Source: Herbaspirillum sp. LeCh32-8 (GTDB lineage Bacteria; Pseudomonadota; Gammaproteobacteria; Burkholderiales; Burkholderiaceae_D). Taken from it: 64,000 nt of DNA. Of this stretch, positions 46,210-57,583 are shown piece after piece (the stretch's first letter is position 1; every line of letters begins with the position of its first letter). The notes under the pieces are model-generated. The model searched no databases and had not been told where the DNA came from. It saw only the letters and a program-made list of their open reading frames with translations. A program made the translations under genes and the position numbers. The DNA is taken from positions 62,001 through 126,000 of the forward strand of contig NZ_JAGIPZ010000004.1 of the NCBI RefSeq assembly GCF_017814915.1, written 5' to 3'.

Positions 46210-46376
46210 TACCGCATCAGGCCGTCGCCGCGCCGGGCAGTCGCCCCGGCGGTGATGCCTGAGTAAGTTTGCGTCCGCACGGGAAAGGCGGACGCAACCC
46301 GCCCGCAGCGCCTTCGCGCCCGCCAGCCTCCGGCAAATTCCAACGACAAACCACGCTTCTCTACACGGGGGTAAGA

Positions 46377-47939
46377 ATGCGCATGAACATGCCTGTCACA
46401 GGCGTGGAACGCCTGCTGGTCGACGGCCAGGCTATCGTTTCCAAGACCGACCTCAAAGGCAACATCACCTACGTCAATCCCTACTTCATCGAAATCAGCG
46501 GTTTCGAGGAAGAAGAATTGCTGGGCGCGCCGCAGAACCTGATCCGCCATCCGGACATGCCGGGCGAAGCCTTCGCCGACATGTGGGCCACCATCAAGGG
46601 CGGCACGCCCTGGACCGGCCTGGTCAAGAACCGCAGCAAGAACGGCGATCACTACTGGGTGCGCGCCAACGTCACGCCGATCCGCGAAAACGGCCAGGTG
46701 GTCGGCTACATGTCGGTGCGCACCCGCCCCGACCGCGCCGCGGTGGATGCGGCCGAGACGCTGTACCGTTCGATTCGCCGCGGCCAGGCCAAGGGCATCG
46801 CCCTGCATCGCGGCGAGGTGGTGCGCACCGGCATCGCCGGCTGGCTGGGGCGGCTCTCGCGCATGCAGCTGGGCACCCGCATCAACCTGTGCATGAGCGC
46901 CATGCTGGCGATCCAGCTGGCGGTAATGTTCGCCGGCTTCGCCACGCTGCAGCAATGGTGGATCAGCGGCCTGGCCGCGGCCTCGGGCCTGATCTCCCTC
47001 CTGCTGTGGATGGCCTTGCGCGGCGCGCTGATCACGCCGCTGCGCCAGGCGCTCAACGTCACCTACGCCATCACCGGCGGCGACCTTTCCTCGCGCATCG
47101 ACACCCAGCGCCACGATGAGCTGGGACGCCTCCTGGGCGCGCTGCGCCAGATGAACGTCAACCTGACCGCCATCATCGGCGACGTGCGCTCCAACGTCGA
47201 GACCATCAACGTCGCCACGCGCGAGATCGCCTCCGGCAACATGGACTTGTCGCGGCGCACCGAGGCGCAGGCGGCCAACCTGGAAGAGACCGCCTCCAGC
47301 ATGCAGCAGCTGGCCTCGACCGTGCGCCAGAACGCCGACCACGCGGTACAGGCCAACCAGCTGGCCGGCTCGGCCTCGTCGGTGGCGATGAAAGGCGGCG
47401 ACGTGGTGGCCGGCACCGGCGTGACGATGAACGAGATCAGCGATTCGTCCAAGAAGATCGTCGACATCATCGGCCTGATCGACAGCATCGCCTTCCAGAC
47501 CAACATCCTCGCCTTGAATGCCGCGGTGGAAGCGGCGCGCGCCGGCGAACAGGGCCGCGGCTTCGCGGTGGTGGCGTCCGAAGTGCGCTCGCTGGCGCAA
47601 CGTTCGGCCGGCGCGGCCAAGGAAATCAAGCAACTGATCGACGACTCGGTGGAGAAAGTCGCCGTCGGCAATCGTCAGGTCGAGGAAGCCGGCGCCACCA
47701 TGCGCGAGATCGTTGAATCGGTGCGGCGCGTCTCCGGCATCATGGGCGAGATCAGCGAGGCCACGCAGCAGCAGAGCGCGGGCATCAACCAGGTGCACGA
47801 GGCGATCACCCAGATGGACGCCGGCACCCAGCAAAATGCGGCGTTGGTGGAGGAAGCCGCAGCCGCGGCCGGGAGTCTGGAAGAGCAAACCATGCGCCTG
47901 CTGCAGGCGATCTCGGTGTTCAAGTTCAAGGGCAAATAA
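46377..47939 (+). CDS. PAS-containing methyl-accepting chemotaxis protein (Aer-like)
   Basis: The 520-residue protein has an N-terminal PAS domain ([36 protein letters not shown], ~20-125), which in Aer holds FAD, a hydrophobic hairpin (~165-220), HAMP, and a signalling domain with [20 protein letters not shown]. The layout matches energy/redox taxis receptors. The ATG at 46377 has a GGGGG-type ribosome site and starts just before the PAS domain. No CheR-binding pentapeptide is present. The trigger has not been established from sequence alone. Confidence 0.92.
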   Translation: MRMNMPVTGVERLLVDGQAIVSKTDLKGNITYVNPYFIEISGFEEEELLGAPQNLIRHPDMPGEAFADMWATIKGGTPWTGLVKNRSKNGDHYWVRANVTPIRENGQVVGYMSVRTRPDRAAVDAAETLYRSIRRGQAKGIALHRGEVVRTGIAGWLGRLSRMQLGTRINLCMSAMLAIQLAVMFAGFATLQQWWISGLAAASGLISLLLWMALRGALITPLRQALNVTYAITGGDLSSRIDTQRHDELGRLLGALRQMNVNLTAIIGDVRSNVETINVATREIASGNMDLSRRTEAQAANLEETASSMQQLASTVRQNADHAVQANQLAGSASSVAMKGGDVVAGTGVTMNEISDSSKKIVDIIGLIDSIAFQTNILALNAAVEAARAGEQGRGFAVVASEVRSLAQRSAGAAKEIKQLIDDSVEKVAVGNRQVEEAGATMREIVESVRRVSGIMGEISEATQQQSAGINQVHEAITQMDAGTQQNAALVEEAAAAAGSLEEQTMRLLQAISVFKFKGK

Positions 47940-47974
47940 TTCCCCGTCCAGCCTGAACCTCAAGCCGCAAGACA

Positions 47975-48006
47975 AAATGCCGTCCGGTCCTGGACCGAAC
48001 GGCATC
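47975..48006 (-). terminator. Intrinsic terminator after the DUF1120 gene
   Basis: ATGCCGT-C-CGGT (47978-47989) pairs with ACCG-A-ACGGCAT (47995-48006) apart from one internal mismatch. On the minus strand the hairpin is followed by TTTTGTC. It lies 53 bases downstream of the leftward DUF1120 stop at 48059. Confidence 0.6.
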
Positions 48007-48058
48007 GTCGTTGCAGGCTGCCTGTTTCTTTTCAGCCCATCGCACCGGCCAGCCTGGC

Positions 48059-48739
48059 TTACAGATAGATCACTTCAACTGTGGCCGATCCGTCAATGGG
48101 AACGTCTGCGCTCAGCGGCAGGTTTTCAGGCTTGTTCAACACCGGCTTGACGTTGATGGTTGCACTGAGGGTCTTCAAGGCGGTCGGCTTGATGGAGCCC
48201 CCGACAGGCACCATGGTGGGACCGAAGGAGAAATAATGCCCGTCATGCTGGATGTCACCCACCCCGCCAGCCCAGGTGCTTCCGTTGTCGCCCGAGAAGA
48301 TGTTCTTGGTGGCCACGCCGTCGACCTGCGTGGTTTCATCGATGCTCAGCGTATAACCGCCCACATTCTTGCCCGACACCGTGCCCAAACCGTAGTTGTA
48401 GGCATCGGATGGGCTGGCGGTGGTGCCGTTGGTGATGCCGCTTACGCGGCTGGAGGCCCGGTTGTCGGTGGTCTTGAAAGCGATCTTGACGGGGGCGTCA
48501 CATTGGATGGTGAATGCAACCGACTTCTTCTCCAACACCGTGTAGGCGCCTTTAGTCAGCGATGCGGCGGGAATGACGCCATAGCTGACTCCACCGCCGC
48601 CCGAAAAGCTGGGCAGGCAGGCGGGCGGTTTGACGGTGCCGGTCACTTTCACTTCGGTAGTGGAGGCGGCGAAAGACGCTGACGATGCCAGCACTGTGAC
48701 GAGCGCGGCAAAGGCGGTGCGGGCTAGGATATGCGGCAT
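48059..48739 (-). CDS. DUF1120 exported (fimbrial-like) protein
   Basis: The 226-residue protein has a signal peptide (residues 1-24, ASSASFAAS) and the DUF1120 pattern EVKVTGTVKPPACLPSFSGGG followed by YGVIPAASL. The second conserved Cys pairs with FTIQCDAPVKI. DUF1120 proteins are spore-coat/fimbrial-like beta-rich envelope proteins. The ATG at 48739 is preceded by GAGGA. It is flanked by a terminator and an IR in its leader and is expressed alone. No chaperone-usher genes are adjacent. Confidence 0.85.
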   Translation of the reverse strand: MPHILARTAFAALVTVLASSASFAASTTEVKVTGTVKPPACLPSFSGGGGVSYGVIPAASLTKGAYTVLEKKSVAFTIQCDAPVKIAFKTTDNRASSRVSGITNGTTASPSDAYNYGLGTVSGKNVGGYTLSIDETTQVDGVATKNIFSGDNGSTWAGGVGDIQHDGHYFSFGPTMVPVGGSIKPTALKTLSATINVKPVLNKPENLPLSADVPIDGSATVEVIYL

Positions 48740-49040
48740 GACTGGATCCTCGGTTAGATGCTGTGTTGGGTTCATATGCATCAGTACTTGATGCAGTGAC
48801 ATCAGTTTGCCCGAGAAGATGGCCGCATTAATATGGGAATATTCTCAAAAATAATCTATTTATTGCCGCCCTGCCCGCTTCACCCCCGCGAAACAAATTC
48901 ACGCTCGCCCGCGCCTGCATTGGATTGGGCTGGAGATTAGGCTGCATTCGCCGATCTCCGCCGGCCGGAAAATGCGGCCCTGAATCGCCGCCCGCACCGC
49001 AATCGGCACGAATCATCATCCTTGCGTTGCCCCATACCGC
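48740..49040. other. 301-bp intergenic region with an inverted repeat
   Basis: An inverted repeat TGCATCA-N5-TGATGCA occurs at 48777-48795, 38 bases before the DUF1120 start. An AT-rich stretch (48825-48860) lies further upstream and may hold the promoter, but no clear -35/-10 pair was found. No gene was recognised. Confidence 0.5.
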
Positions 49041-50513
<1,473 letters not shown>

Positions 50514-50574
50514 GGCGCTCCTCTTTTATCGTTGTTGGTTGGCAATTCTATGATGCCTTTGAACTATCGCCGGC

Positions 50575-52014
50575 TTATTTGTTTCCCTGCCGGGCCAGCC
50601 AGAGATTGACGCGCTCCACGCCTTCGCGCACTAACGCCAGCAGGCGCTCGTCGCCGGCCAGCTCGCCCCACAAGACCTTGTCATCGCAGAAGGCCTTGAC
50701 CGGATCGGCCGCGCCCAGCATGGCGCGCGCGGCGGCCGGGTCGAAGATGCCGTCCTGGTACTCGTAGGGCAGCGCGCCCGCGTTCCAGCGCTGCAGGAAC
50801 ACGAAGAACAGCGCCGGCAGCACGGCGGTGGCGCGCGGCGCGCGACCGGCGGCCAGGCTCTCCTGCAGCGTCGGACGGATGAAGCCGGGGATCTTGGAGT
50901 AACCGTCGGCGGCCACGCGCTGGTTGGTGTCCTGGATCGCCGGGTTGCCAAAGCGCGCCAGCGTGGTGTCGCGATACGCCGCCAGGTCGATCGGGCTGGG
51001 CGTCAGGCACGGGATCACGTCCTGCGTCACGTAGTCGTGGGCCATCTGGCGGATGTCGTCGCGCAGGGTGCCTTCATGAATGTACTGCAAGCCGGCTAGG
51101 GTGCCGGCCCAGGCGATGCAGCTGTGGCTGGCATTGAGGATACGGATCTTGGCTTCCTCGTAGGGCAGCACCGACGCCACCATCTCCACGCCGGCCTGCT
51201 CCAGGCGCGGACGGCCGGCCTTGAAGTCGTCCTCGACCACCCACTGGATGAAGGACTCGCCCATCAGCGCGCAGGGATCGTCGACGCCGGTGGCCGCCTT
51301 CACGCGCGCGGCCACGGCCGGGGTCGGGCGCGGGGTGATGCGGTCGACCATGTCGTTGGGGCTGGTGGTGAACTCCTGCACCCACTGCGCCAGTTGCGTC
51401 TCGCCGCGCAGGGCCAGGAACTGCAGCAGGCCGTCGCGGAAGCGCTCGCCGTTATGGCGCAGGTTGTCGCAGTTCAAGAGCGTCAGCGCCGCCTGCGGAT
51501 GAGCGCCGCTGCGCGCCTGCAGGATCGCCGCGATGGCGCCGTAAATGGTGCGCGGCTGGCCGCTGCCGTCGAGCTTGCAGCGCAGGTCTTCAGCCAGGTC
51601 GGGATTGGCGGTGTCGAGTCGGAACTGGTGGTCGAGGTAATAGCCGCCTTCGGTCACCGTGAAGGAAATCACGCGCGTGCGCTGCTCGGCGCCGGCGGCG
51701 ATCAGTTGGGTCAGCTGCGCGTCCCAGGGGATGATGCGGCCGATGGCGGCGATGCGCTGGTAACTGCGCTCGCCCTGCGGCGTCACCGTCTCCAGCGTGT
51801 ATTGGCCCTGCTGGCGCGCCAGTGCGTCCAGCAAGGGGCCCATGTCGGCGCGGATGTTGGCCAGCGCCAGCTGCCAGCGACGGTCGGCGCCGCTCTCGCG
51901 CAGCTGGTTCAGGTACACCGCCTGGTGAGCGCGGTGAAAGGAGCCCGCGCCGATGTGCAGCCAGGTCAGGCTGTCGTCCGGTTGCGCCTCCGATGTGGTG
52001 GCAAAGCTTGTCAT
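50575..52014 (-). CDS. dalD: D-arabinitol 4-dehydrogenase (mannitol dehydrogenase family)
   Basis: The 479-residue polyol-specific long-chain dehydrogenase has [18 protein letters not shown] (~19), [26 protein letters not shown] and the catalytic [10 protein letters not shown] (K-x5-H) near residue 295. The N-terminal and [10 protein letters not shown] blocks resemble DalD, which oxidises D-arabinitol to D-xylulose with NAD. Pairing with xylB supports this. MtlK/MtlD-type mannitol activity is also possible; the PfkB kinase on the other side of the regulator would then handle fructose. Confidence 0.88.
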   Translation of the reverse strand: MTSFATTSEAQPDDSLTWLHIGAGSFHRAHQAVYLNQLRESGADRRWQLALANIRADMGPLLDALARQQGQYTLETVTPQGERSYQRIAAIGRIIPWDAQLTQLIAAGAEQRTRVISFTVTEGGYYLDHQFRLDTANPDLAEDLRCKLDGSGQPRTIYGAIAAILQARSGAHPQAALTLLNCDNLRHNGERFRDGLLQFLALRGETQLAQWVQEFTTSPNDMVDRITPRPTPAVAARVKAATGVDDPCALMGESFIQWVVEDDFKAGRPRLEQAGVEMVASVLPYEEAKIRILNASHSCIAWAGTLAGLQYIHEGTLRDDIRQMAHDYVTQDVIPCLTPSPIDLAAYRDTTLARFGNPAIQDTNQRVAADGYSKIPGFIRPTLQESLAAGRAPRATAVLPALFFVFLQRWNAGALPYEYQDGIFDPAAARAMLGAADPVKAFCDDKVLWGELAGDERLLALVREGVERVNLWLARQGNK

Positions 52015-52084
52015 GCCGTGTCCTCTTCTTTCTTGCTTGCTTGGTATGCGTGTGATCGCTTGCGTGCGTCGTGCGATGAAACAC

Positions 52085-53200
<1,116 letters not shown>

Positions 53201-53258
53201 GTCGTTCTCCTTTGATTCTTCAATTTCGTTTTTTACTTCGCGAGAGTCGCAGCGACTC

Positions 53259-53984
53259 TCAGCGCAGCCAGATCAGTTCGCAGATCAATTCGGGAAACTG
53301 CCTCATGTCGTCGAACACCTTGTGCGCGCCGGCTTCCTTGAGTTGGCGCGCCATCGCCTTGCGGTCGTGCGCCACGCCGGTAAATCCCAGCACGTGCATG
53401 CCGGCGGCGGCGGCGGCGCGCACGCCGGTGACGCTGTCGTCGATTGCCACGCAACGCTCGGGATCGACACCGAAGCCGGCCGCGGCAGCCAGGTAGACAT
53501 CGGGCGCCGGCTTGGGCTTGCCGACGTCGTGAGCGCTGTAGATGCGGCCCTCGAACTGGCCGTACAGGCCGCAACGACGCAGGCCGTTCTCGATGCGCGG
53601 CGCATCGCTGTTGCTGGCCACCGCGCGCGGCAGGCGGATCGCCTGCAAGGCCTCGGCAATCCCCGGCACCGGCTGCGCCTCGTCGCCGCAGGCGCGGCCC
53701 ACGGTCTCGTGGATGCGCACGATCTGCGGCGCGGTCAGCGACAAGTCGAACTCGGCGTCGAGCTCGCCCAGCAGCAGGTCGGTGTACATGCCCAGGCGGT
53801 TGGCGATGGCGCTGTGCAGGGCTGCGCTGCGGGCTTCTTCTTCATCGGCGCCGGCCGCGCCCGGGAGCGCCGGCAACAGCGGCAGCAGTTCGCGATGCAG
53901 CACGCGCAGCGCGATGCTTTCGCTGTCGAGCAGCACGCCGTCGCAATCGCACACCAGGTGCGTGATCGGTTGCCGCGCCATCAT
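53259..53984 (-). CDS. HAD-superfamily (subfamily IA) sugar phosphatase/mutase-like hydrolase
   Basis: The 241-residue protein has motif I VCDCDGVLLDSE (Asp nucleophile), motif II ASNSDAPRI (Ser), motif III Lys in DVGKPKPAPDVYL, and motif IV CVAIDDSVTGVRAA. The Ser in motif II and the overall pattern are like DOG1/beta-phosphoglucomutase-type enzymes. It starts at ATG 53984 (overlapping the permease stop as TGATG) and lies between permease and ATPase genes. It may dephosphorylate a toxic or misphosphorylated polyol or ketose, but this is inference. Confidence 0.87.
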   Translation of the reverse strand: MMARQPITHLVCDCDGVLLDSESIALRVLHRELLPLLPALPGAAGADEEEARSAALHSAIANRLGMYTDLLLGELDAEFDLSLTAPQIVRIHETVGRACGDEAQPVPGIAEALQAIRLPRAVASNSDAPRIENGLRRCGLYGQFEGRIYSAHDVGKPKPAPDVYLAAAAGFGVDPERCVAIDDSVTGVRAAAAAGMHVLGFTGVAHDRKAMARQLKEAGAHKVFDDMRQFPELICELIWLR

Positions 53985-54799
53985 CACTTCACCGCCCCGA
54001 AGGTCAGGCCGCGCACCAACTGCTTTTGCGCCAGCCAGCCGAGCGCCATGATGGGCGCGATCGCCAGCAGCGAGGCGGCCGACAGCTTGGCCCAGAACAA
54101 GCCTTCCGGATTGGAGTAGGAGGCGATGAACACCGTCAGCGGCGCGGCGTTGACGCTGGTCAGGTTGAGGCTCCAGAAGGCCTCGTTCCATGACAGGATG
54201 ATCAGCAGCAGCGCGGTCGACGCCAGCCCGGGCATGGCGGTGGGCAGCAGCAGGTAGATCATCTCCTGCCAGGCGTTGGCGCCGTCGATGCGCGCCGCTT
54301 CCAGGATTTCCTTGGGCACGTCGTTGAAGTAGGTGAAGGCCATCCACACCGCAATGGGCAGGTTGATCAGCGTGTAGATGATGGTCAGGCCGGTCACCGT
54401 ATCGAGCATGCCGGTGTTCTTGGCCATCAGGTAGATCGGGATCAGCACGCCGACGGCCGGCATCATCTTGGTCGACAGCATCCACAGCAGCAGCTTTTGG
54501 GTGCGGCCGGTCGGGAAGAAGGCCATCGAGTAGGCCGCCGGCACCGCCAGCAGCAGGCTGACGACGGCGGAGCCGAGCGAGACGATCAGCGAATTCTGCA
54601 CATAGGCCAGGTAGTTGCTGCGGCCGAAGACTTCGCGGAAGGTGTCCAGCGTGGGCAGGAAGAACAGCGTGGGCGTGTAGGCCTGGTGCTCGTTCTTGAA
54701 GGCAGTGATGGCGACCCAGAAGATCGGGAAGAACAGGATGATGGCGCAGGCCCAGCCCAGCACCGCGACCCACCAGGGGCTTTTCTTTTGATCGCTCAT
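53984..54799 (-). CDS. Polyol ABC transporter permease (SmoG/MtlG-like)
   Basis: The 271-residue protein has six membrane helices and the permease EAA loop EILEAARIDGANAWQEMIYLL near residue 165. The start at 54799 (MSDQKKSPWWVAVLG) overlaps the upstream permease stop by 4 bp, so both are co-translated. A longer in-frame ORF reaches 55186 but only shadows the first permease gene. It forms the inner-membrane channel with that protein. Confidence 0.92.
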   Translation of the reverse strand: MSDQKKSPWWVAVLGWACAIILFFPIFWVAITAFKNEHQAYTPTLFFLPTLDTFREVFGRSNYLAYVQNSLIVSLGSAVVSLLLAVPAAYSMAFFPTGRTQKLLLWMLSTKMMPAVGVLIPIYLMAKNTGMLDTVTGLTIIYTLINLPIAVWMAFTYFNDVPKEILEAARIDGANAWQEMIYLLLPTAMPGLASTALLLIILSWNEAFWSLNLTSVNAAPLTVFIASYSNPEGLFWAKLSAASLLAIAPIMALGWLAQKQLVRGLTFGAVK

Positions 54800-55803
54800 T
54801 TCTCGTTCACTCCTTTGAGGTTCTTGGCCAGCATGCGCACCAGGAAGAAGGACACGATGTTGGCCAGCACCACGGCGAAGATGCCGCCGGCCGAGGCGAT
54901 GCCGATGTCGAACTGCTGCAGGCCGATGGCGTAGACCAGGAAGGTCAGGTTGGTGGTCTCGGTGCCGGGCCCGCCGGCGGTGGTGGTGAAGATCTCGGCG
55001 AAGACGGAGAGCAGGAAGATGGTCTCGATCATGATCACCACCGTGATGGCGCGCTTGAGGTGCGGCAGCACGATGTAGAAGAAGATGCGGATAGGCCCCG
55101 CGCCGTCCAGCTGGGCGGCCTCCTTCTGGTCGGTGTCGAGCGACTGCAGCGCAGTAAGGAGGATCAGGAAGGCGAACGGAATCCACTGCCAGGCCACGAT
55201 CACGATCACCGAGAACATCGGGTACTGCGCCAGCCAGTCGATCGGCTCCATGCCGAGGTGGCGCATCACGAAGGCCAGCATGCCGTAGACCGGGTGCATG
55301 ATCATGTTCTTCCAGATCAGCGCGGCCACGGTGGGCATCACGAAGAACGGGCCGATCACCAGCAGGCGCGCGATGCCGCGGCCGCGGAAGGGTTGGTCGA
55401 ACAGCACCGCCAGCAGGGTGCCGCCGATCACGCTGATGGCCAGCACCGAGCCGATCAGCAGCGCGGTGTTGCCGATGGAGGGCCAGAAGGCCGGGTCCTC
55501 CAGCAGGAAGATGTAGTTTTCCAGGCCGACAAAACCGGTCTGGTCGGGCGCCATCAGGTTGTAGCGATTGACCGAGAAATAGATGGTCATGGCCAGCGGT
55601 ACGATCATCCAGGCCAGGAGGATCAGCACCGACGGCGCTTGCAGCAGGCGGATCGGATTGAAGCGCTGGGGCGCGCCGGCGCGGCCGGCGGCTTTGGCCT
55701 TCATCGCCGGCGATGACGATGACGACGGCGACGAACGGGATGGAGTCGATGAGCTCTGCATGCTGGGCGTATCGAGAGGACGGGATGGATGGATCGATGA
55801 CAT
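54796..55803 (-). CDS. Polyol ABC transporter permease (SmoF/MtlF-like)
   Basis: The 335-residue protein has a long N-terminal cytoplasmic part rich in Ser/Pro ([16 protein letters not shown]) before about six membrane helices and an EAA loop DQKEAAQLDGAGPIRIFFYI near 245. The start at 55803 follows GAGG; later ATGs (MQSSS, MKAKAAG) could also be used and would remove the Ser-rich tail. It pairs with the next permease gene, overlapping by 4 bp. Confidence 0.9.
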   Translation of the reverse strand: MSSIHPSRPLDTPSMQSSSTPSRSSPSSSSSPAMKAKAAGRAGAPQRFNPIRLLQAPSVLILLAWMIVPLAMTIYFSVNRYNLMAPDQTGFVGLENYIFLLEDPAFWPSIGNTALLIGSVLAISVIGGTLLAVLFDQPFRGRGIARLLVIGPFFVMPTVAALIWKNMIMHPVYGMLAFVMRHLGMEPIDWLAQYPMFSVIVIVAWQWIPFAFLILLTALQSLDTDQKEAAQLDGAGPIRIFFYIVLPHLKRAITVVIMIETIFLLSVFAEIFTTTAGGPGTETTNLTFLVYAIGLQQFDIGIASAGGIFAVVLANIVSFFLVRMLAKNLKGVNEK

Positions 55804-55968
55804 GGCGGCCTCGCTGGTTCGGGCCGGTGCGCTTGAGCGACCGGGAGGACGATGCGGCGCGCCGCCGCGAGAAAAGACAAGAAACGGCAAGAGCCGGCGC
55901 GCCGCGTGGGCGGGAACTGCGCGAGCCGCGCCCCGCAGGGCGCGACGTTCACAACAGCCTGGCCGGGA

Positions 55969-57306
55969 TTACTTGATGTAGCGACCCTGGCGCATCATGC
56001 GCACCGCCTGCGCCTGCGACGCATCCAGCGCCGCATCCGAGGTGGTCTTGCCGGTCAGCGCACCGGCGATGGCCTGGCCGGTGACGGTGCCGATCGACTG
56101 GAACTCCGGAATGGTCGCGAACTGCACGCCGGTATACGGCACCGGCTTGACGGTCGGGTTGTTGGCGTCCGCAGTCTGGATCGCATCAAGCACGAAGTCC
56201 GAGAACGGCGACACCTTCTTGTAGTCGGCCGAGGCGTAGGTCGAGGTGCGGGTACCCGGCGGCACCAGCGCCCAGCCGCTGTCCTTGGCGACCAGCTTGA
56301 TGTATTCCTTGGAGGTGGCCCAGGCGGCAAACTTCCTGGCCGCGTCCTGCGACTTGGACGACTTGGGCACCGCCAGCGACCAGATCCACAACCAGTGCGA
56401 ACCCTTGTCGGTGGCGGCCGACGGCGCCGGTGCGAAGGCGGTCTTGTCGGAGACCTTGGAATCCTTGCCGTGATAGATCATGCCGGCGGCGACGGTGGCG
56501 TCAACCCACATGCCGCACTTGCCGCTGGAGAACAGCACCAGGTTTTCATTGAAACCGTTGGAGCTGGCGCCCGGTGGAGCGTACTTGCGCATCAGGTCGA
56601 CGTAGAAGGCGACCGACTTCTTCCACTCCGGGGACGACAACTGCGGCTGCCACTTCTCGTCGAACCAGCGGCCGCCCCAGGCGTTGGCCATGGTGGTGAT
56701 GATGGCCATGTTCTCGCCCCAGCCGGCGCGACCGCGCAGGCAGATGCCGTACACGCCCTTGGCCGGGTCATGCAGCTGCGCCGCCAGCTTGGCGACTTCG
56801 TCCCAGGTCGGGCGCTCGGGCATGGTCAGCTTCTTCTGCTCGAACAGATCCTTGCGGTAGTAGGTCATCGAGCTTTCGGCGTAGAACGGCAGCGCGTACA
56901 GCTTGCCGTCCACCGACAGGCCCTCGCGCACCGGCTTGATCAGGTCGGCTTCGTCGTAGTCCGCCGGCAGGCCGCTCATCGGCGCCAGCCAGCCCTTCTT
57001 GGCCCAGATCGGCGCTTCATACGCGCCGATGGTCATCAGGTCGAACTGGCCGCTGTTGGTGGCGATGTCGGTGGTCAGGCGCTGGCGCAGCACGCTTTCT
57101 TCCATCGTGACCCAGCGCAGCTTGATGTCGGGATTGGCTTTTTCGAACTGCGGGGCCAGCTTTTGCAGCTCGATCATGTCGGGGTTGTTGATCGACGCAA
57201 TGTTGATCGTGACCGGCTCGGCGCGGGCGACGCCCGACAGGAACAGGGCAGATACGGCGGCCGCGGCCAGGGTGAAGCGAACGCTGCTTGAAGCGATGGT
57301 ACGCAT
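55969..57306 (-). CDS. Polyol ABC transporter substrate-binding protein (SmoE/MtlE-like)
   Basis: The 445-residue protein has a signal peptide (residues 1-29, FLSGVARAEP) and a family 1 solute-binding fold: TINIASINNPDMIELQKLAP, DLMTIGAYEAPIWAKKGWL, AESSMTYYRKDLFEQ and ALPFYAES. It binds the sugar alcohol in the periplasm and is the first gene of the leftward polyol operon. There is a 165-bp gap before the permease gene, common after binding-protein genes. Substrate (mannitol, sorbitol or arabinitol) cannot be fixed from sequence. Confidence 0.92.
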   Translation of the reverse strand: MRTIASSSVRFTLAAAAVSALFLSGVARAEPVTINIASINNPDMIELQKLAPQFEKANPDIKLRWVTMEESVLRQRLTTDIATNSGQFDLMTIGAYEAPIWAKKGWLAPMSGLPADYDEADLIKPVREGLSVDGKLYALPFYAESSMTYYRKDLFEQKKLTMPERPTWDEVAKLAAQLHDPAKGVYGICLRGRAGWGENMAIITTMANAWGGRWFDEKWQPQLSSPEWKKSVAFYVDLMRKYAPPGASSNGFNENLVLFSSGKCGMWVDATVAAGMIYHGKDSKVSDKTAFAPAPSAATDKGSHWLWIWSLAVPKSSKSQDAARKFAAWATSKEYIKLVAKDSGWALVPPGTRTSTYASADYKKVSPFSDFVLDAIQTADANNPTVKPVPYTGVQFATIPEFQSIGTVTGQAIAGALTGKTTSDAALDASQAQAVRMMRQGRYIK

Positions 57307-57399
57307 GCTTGTCTCCGAATGTTGTTTGCCGTCGGTCGCGCTCCTGGTGGCCTGGCGCGGCTTTCGCCACGCTGCTGCACGTCCGGATCGGCTGATTTT

Positions 57400-57481
57400 T
57401 GAGCAATTAGTATTTTTGTGAGCAAATAATCAGACATCTCCGGATCGATGTCAAGCATTTGTAACATCATTGAGCAAATGC
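57400..57481. promoter_or_regulatory. Operator-like repeats between the polyol operon and its SorC regulator
   Basis: TGAGCAA occurs three times on the plus strand (57400-57406, 57419-57425, 57471-57477). The inverted repeats GACATC-N8-GATGTC (57433-57452) and GCATTTG-N13-CAAATGC (57455-57481) lie within the same 80 bases. The second copy sits at the predicted start point of the polyol promoter and the third overlaps the -35 box of the regulator promoter. This is the likely SorC-family binding region; which repeat is bound is inferred. Confidence 0.55.
57426..57454 (-). promoter_or_regulatory. Sigma-70 promoter of the polyol operon
   Basis: On the minus strand, perfect TTGACA (57454-57449) and GATTAT (57431-57426) are separated by exactly 17 bases. 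Transcription would start near 57419, leaving a 5' leader of about 113 bases before the binding-protein ATG at 57306. The spacer contains an inverted repeat. Confidence 0.7.
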
Positions 57482-57498
57482 CCATTTTTAGGAATAAT
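57470..57498 (+). promoter_or_regulatory. Sigma-70 promoter of the SorC-type regulator gene
   Basis: TTGAGC (57470-57475) and AATAAT (57493-57498) are separated by 17 bases. Transcription would start near 57505, about 79 bases before the chosen ATG at 57584. The -35 box overlaps a TGAGCAA repeat, suggesting autoregulation. Confidence 0.6.
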
Positions 57499-57583
57499 GG
57501 CATGCATGCGCCGCCGTACAATGGCGGCCACCCACCCCACCGACAACAAGGATGCCGCCCATGCCGCGGCACGCGAGGAGAAC

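Noticed and set aside
53985-54773. 504-codon fusion of the permease region and the HAD protein
   Set aside because: The first part is a shadow of the permease gene; the HAD motifs and a TGATG overlap mark the true start at 53984.
57470-57583. Longer SorC regulator starting at TTG 57470 or ATG 57497
   Set aside because: These starts fall within the predicted -35/-10 elements, and ATG 57584 has a much better ribosome site and gives the family's usual length.
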